From Phycicoccus endophyticus (GTDB lineage Bacteria > Actinomycetota > Actinomycetes > Actinomycetales > Dermatophilaceae), in assembly GCF_011326735.1 (NCBI RefSeq), contig NZ_JAANCN010000010.1:48524-112523 (forward strand): a DNA stretch of 64,000 nucleotides, in the 5' to 3' direction. The position numbers and the translations under genes are program-made. The notes under the pieces are model-generated. The model ran no database searches, was not told the DNA's origin, and worked only from the letters and a program-made list of their open reading frames with translations. This document shows positions 61,525 through 64,000 of this stretch, piece by piece (position 1 is the stretch's first letter; every line of letters begins with the position of its first letter).

Positions 61525-63114
61525 CTACGACGCCGAGTGGAGCGCGGTCGCGGACGCTTGGACGGACAGGTTAACCGTCGTGCGGCCGTTGGGCTCGTTG
61601 CGGACCACCAGCGTGCCCCCGAGCTCGTCGAGCGAGGTGTTGCGGTAGGAGCGCCGGGCCCGGCGCGGGTCGCCGTCGTGCGAGACCTCGACGACGGCGG
61701 GTTGGGCGGCGGCGGTCGTCAGGCTGACCGAGGCGTTGCGCGCCCCCGAGGCCTGGGCGTCGGCGAGCACGTCCATGACGAGCCGGTGGATGAACATCTC
61801 CACCCTCGGGTCGAGCCGGCCCCGGCCCTCGCTCACCGTGACCGTCGTGCGCACGCCGGTCATGCTGCCGAAGCTCTGGACCGCGCCGCCGAGGACGGCT
61901 CCGAGCCCGGTGTCGGGGCGTTCGGCGACCCGCAGGTCGGTGATGTGCGTGCGCAGGTCGGCCATGACCTCGCTCAGCTGGGCGCGCACGGCGTCCAGCT
62001 CGGTGCGGATGCCCTCGCCCGGCGGGCCGGCCCGCAGCCGCAGGGCGTCGAGGGCGTAGCCGAGGGCGGCGAGCTCCTGGGCGATGCCGTCGTGGATGTC
62101 CCGGGCGATCCGGTTGCGCTCCTCGAGGCTCGCCGAGTGGCGCAGCGTGCCGAACAGCAGCCCGGCCTGGACCGTCGGGGCCAGCCGACGGGTGACCTCG
62201 CTGACCTCGCGCCGCTCGGCCTCGGTGAACGGGTGGTCCACGCCGCGCTCGAGGACGACGACGGTGGTCGGCCCGGTGCCGTGGGCGACCGGGACGAGGA
62301 GGGCGGTCCCCTCCCCGGGGTCCTCGCCGACGGCAACCTCCGTCGGCCGCCAGCCCTGCGGCCCGCGCGCGAGCAGCTCGGCCACGGCGTCGGCGAGGTG
62401 CCACGGCGCGCGGGTCGAGCCGCGCAGCGCGACGGGGACGAGGTGCTGGCTGTCCGTCGCGACGAGGACGGCGCTGCGCGAGGAGGGCACCTCGGCCGAG
62501 AGCAGGTCGAGGGCGAGCGTGGCACCGGCCGGGGCGTCCAGGCCGGTCGCCATCTCCTCGGACAGGTCGTGCAGGCGCTGGATGAGCTGGATCGCCTCCC
62601 GGGCAGCCGGGTCGGCGCTCTCGGCCTCGCGCTCGGCGGTGAGCCGCTGGTTCCACGCACCGAGGGCGCCGAGGGCGACGGCCGCCCCGAGCCAGGCGAG
62701 CAGTCCCACCCGCACGCCGGCGTCGGACCCGGTGTCGTGCGCGGCGAGGTACACCCCACCACCGACGACGCAGGTCAGCAGGAAGCCGAGGGGGCCGAAG
62801 CGGCTGCCGGCGTGGTAGGCGGGGACGAGCAGGAGCAGCGCGCCCGCGAGCTCGGCCTCGGCGTAGCCCGCCCCCGCGGCCCCCGCGGCGAGGCACAGCA
62901 GGGTGAGGGTCACCGTGTCGAGCAGCCCCTGGCGGGAGATCGGCATCCGGTCCAGCGCCGTGACGACGAGGTCGAGGACCAGGACGAGCAGGAGCCAGGG
63001 CAGGGTGTCGAGGACGCGCTCGGTGACGACGGCGACGAAGACGCCGAGGACCGCGAACGCGAACCGGAGGGTGGCCGACGCGTCGACGCGCGCCAGGCCG
63101 ACGATGCGCACCAC
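61525..63114 (-). CDS. NarL-type sensor kinase with degenerate ATPase domain
   Basis: A 529-aa membrane protein with about five or six helices (~15-150), a GAF-like domain (~195-320) and a HisKA_3 dimerisation domain with His341 (RIARDIHDGIAQEL). The ATP-binding domain is odd: the N-box region reads MDVLADAQASGARN with no canonical Asn, the G1 box reads SHDGDPRRA without DxGxG, and the lid/G2 is replaced; only the ending LGGTLVVRNEPNGRTTV looks normal. It may not bind ATP in the usual way. The GTG start has TACCCT 7 nt upstream (leaderless). It is divergent from mtrA. Confidence 0.85.
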   Translation of the reverse strand: MVRIVGLARVDASATLRFAFAVLGVFVAVVTERVLDTLPWLLLVLVLDLVVTALDRMPISRQGLLDTVTLTLLCLAAGAAGAGYAEAELAGALLLLVPAYHAGSRFGPLGFLLTCVVGGGVYLAAHDTGSDAGVRVGLLAWLGAAVALGALGAWNQRLTAEREAESADPAAREAIQLIQRLHDLSEEMATGLDAPAGATLALDLLSAEVPSSRSAVLVATDSQHLVPVALRGSTRAPWHLADAVAELLARGPQGWRPTEVAVGEDPGEGTALLVPVAHGTGPTTVVVLERGVDHPFTEAERREVSEVTRRLAPTVQAGLLFGTLRHSASLEERNRIARDIHDGIAQELAALGYALDALRLRAGPPGEGIRTELDAVRAQLSEVMADLRTHITDLRVAERPDTGLGAVLGGAVQSFGSMTGVRTTVTVSEGRGRLDPRVEMFIHRLVMDVLADAQASGARNASVSLTTAAAQPAVVEVSHDGDPRRARRSYRNTSLDELGGTLVVRNEPNGRTTVNLSVQASATALHSAS

Positions 63115-63121
63115 GCCCCAC

Positions 63122-63127
63122 AGGGTA
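63122..63127 (-). promoter_or_regulatory. -10 hexamer TACCCT of the NarL-type kinase (leaderless)
   Basis: TACCCT on the minus strand ends 7 nt before the GTG at 63114. Confidence 0.6.
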
Positions 63128-63225
63128 CGACCGTCGCGTTGCTCACCCCCGCCGTTCGTCGGTTCCCGCGGCCGGGTGTGGGATCATGGGCCCCGTCATC
63201 GCTCGGGGAAGGACGGGGACAACAG

Positions 63226-63903
63226 GTGAACGGTCGTGTGCTCGTCGTCGACGACGACCTGGCACTGGCCGAGATGCTCGGCATCGTGCTGCGCGGTGAG
63301 GGTCTCGAGGTCGAGCACGTCGCCGACGGCAGTGCGGCCCTGGACGCCTTCCGCCGTCACCGCCCCGACCTCGTGCTGCTCGACGTCATGCTCCCGGGGA
63401 CCGACGGGCTGGAGGTGTGCCGCCGGATCCGGGCCGAGTCCGGCGTCCCGATCGTCATGCTCACCGCCCGCACCGACACCGTCGACGTCGTCGTCGGCCT
63501 CGAGTCCGGTGCCGACGACTACGTCGTCAAGCCCTTCAAGCCGCAGGAGCTCATCGCGCGCGTGCGGGCCCGGCTGCGTCGCGGCGACGAGCCGGCGCCC
63601 GAGCGGCTGACCATCGGCGACCTCGCCATCGACGTCGCGGGGCACACCGTCAGCCGGGGTGGCGCCCCGATCAGCCTGACCCCCCTGGAGTTCGACCTGC
63701 TCGTCGCCCTGGCGCGCAAGCCGTGGCAGGTCTTCACCCGGGAGGTCCTCCTCGAGCAGGTGTGGGGCTACCGGCACGCGGGGGACACCCGGCTGGTCAA
63801 CGTCCACGTCCAGCGGCTGCGCAGCAAGATCGAGCACGACCCGGAGCACCCGGAGATCGTCGTCACGGTGCGCGGCGTCGGGTACAAGGCGGGCAAGGCC
63901 TGA
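63226..63903 (+). CDS. mtrA: Two-component response regulator MtrA
   Basis: A 225-aa OmpR-type regulator, the length typical of MtrA. The receiver contains Asp9-11, phosphoacceptor Asp53 (LLDVMLPGTDG), MLTART and VKPFKPQEL. The winged helix ends VTVRGVGYKAGKA. Segments such as GADDYVVKPFKPQELIARV closely match MtrA of mycobacteria and corynebacteria. MtrA controls cell-wall hydrolases, osmoprotection and division genes and is partnered by MtrB, whose gene begins 2 bp downstream. The start is the GTG at 63226; the upstream frame is open but overlaps the divergent kinase gene. Confidence 0.95.
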   Translation: MNGRVLVVDDDLALAEMLGIVLRGEGLEVEHVADGSAALDAFRRHRPDLVLLDVMLPGTDGLEVCRRIRAESGVPIVMLTARTDTVDVVVGLESGADDYVVKPFKPQELIARVRARLRRGDEPAPERLTIGDLAIDVAGHTVSRGGAPISLTPLEFDLLVALARKPWQVFTREVLLEQVWGYRHAGDTRLVNVHVQRLRSKIEHDPEHPEIVVTVRGVGYKAGKA

Positions 63904-63905
63904 GC

Positions 63906-64000
63906 GTGTCCGGGTCGGCCGGGCTCGGCGTGCGTCGGGACGCCGCCCGCGGGCGGGTCGAGGCCGCGCGCGCGGCGGCCCGCGCGCTGGCCCGCCGGGT
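63906..64000 (+). CDS. mtrB: Sensor kinase MtrB, first ~31 codons (partial)
   Basis: An open frame begins with GTG 2 bp after mtrA and runs off the window. The first residues are basic and Ala/Arg-rich (VSGSAGLGVRRDAARG), fitting the cytoplasmic N-terminus before the first membrane helix of MtrB. The assignment rests on the mtrA-mtrB operon order, since no kinase motif is in view. Confidence 0.7.
   Translation, partial: MSGSAGLGVRRDAARGRVEAARAAARALARR

Overview
The window is very GC-rich, almost wholly coding DNA from the chromosome of an actinobacterium. WhiB, MtrA, cofactor F420 genes, three LytR-CpsA-Psr (LCP) ligases, TIGR03089 and DUF3499 proteins and GTG-rich start codons all point there. 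The gene set and order fit Micrococcales, perhaps Intrasporangiaceae, but the genus cannot be fixed from this stretch. From memory of the Mycobacterium tuberculosis map, several blocks follow the birA-to-mtrA segment of that genome (Rv3279c-Rv3246c): birA, gtrA, purK/purE and an acyl-CoA dehydrogenase at the left; whiB2/fbiA/fbiB, DUF3499, manB, the SIS protein, ahcY and mtrA at the right. The centre is accessory. I see no rRNA, tRNA, CRISPR array, insertion sequence or prophage, and no gene-free stretch longer than about 230 bp.

Layout. 1-9.4 kb: end of birA, a class III adenylate cyclase, a two-component pair, gtrA, purK-purE, a CoA-binding protein, UDP-glucose dehydrogenase, an F420-type oxidoreductase and an acyl-CoA dehydrogenase. 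9.4-30.4 kb: a cell-surface glycopolymer region with three LCP ligases, a Wzm/Wzt-type ABC exporter overlapping glf and a GlfT2-like galactofuranosyltransferase, two polytopic membrane proteins, GT2 and GT4 transferases, two overlapping sulfotransferases, a lipoprotein coupled to a 914-residue LGFP-repeat protein, and a GlfT1-like transferase. 30.4-42.5 kb: a 3-oxoacid CoA-transferase, a secreted LAS-peptidase-like protein with five peptidoglycan-binding repeats, TIGR03089, a membrane protein, an IMPase-family phosphatase, topoisomerase IB, a GT4 with an extra C-terminal domain, a second UPF0104-type membrane protein and an AlkA-like glycosylase. 42.5-51.9 kb: fbiB-fbiA, divergent whiB, a giant GT2/membrane protein with a DUF5719-like partner, a degenerate zincin, DUF3499 and manB. 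52-64 kb: a secreted CHAP protein, an AfsR/SARP-like regulator, Trm112, a SIS protein, YbaK, a CDF transporter, ahcY with a structured leader, a NarL-type two-component pair, mtrA and the first codons of mtrB.

How it works together. The central genes read as one pathway: Glf makes UDP-galactofuranose, GlfT1/GlfT2-like enzymes would build a galactofuranan, Wzm/Wzt would export it, LCP enzymes would attach it to peptidoglycan, and the sulfotransferases might sulfate it. No arabinan or mycolate gene is visible. The F420 genes fbiA and fbiB serve the LLM-class oxidoreductase. MtrA, WhiB and the secreted hydrolases form a division and wall-remodelling layer.

Two architectural habits recur. Many genes carry a TANNNT -10 hexamer 6-9 nt upstream of their ATG or GTG, predicting leaderless mRNAs, and four divergent gene pairs are driven from 41-60 bp gaps. 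Several convergent pairs end in palindromes that contain both stop codons.
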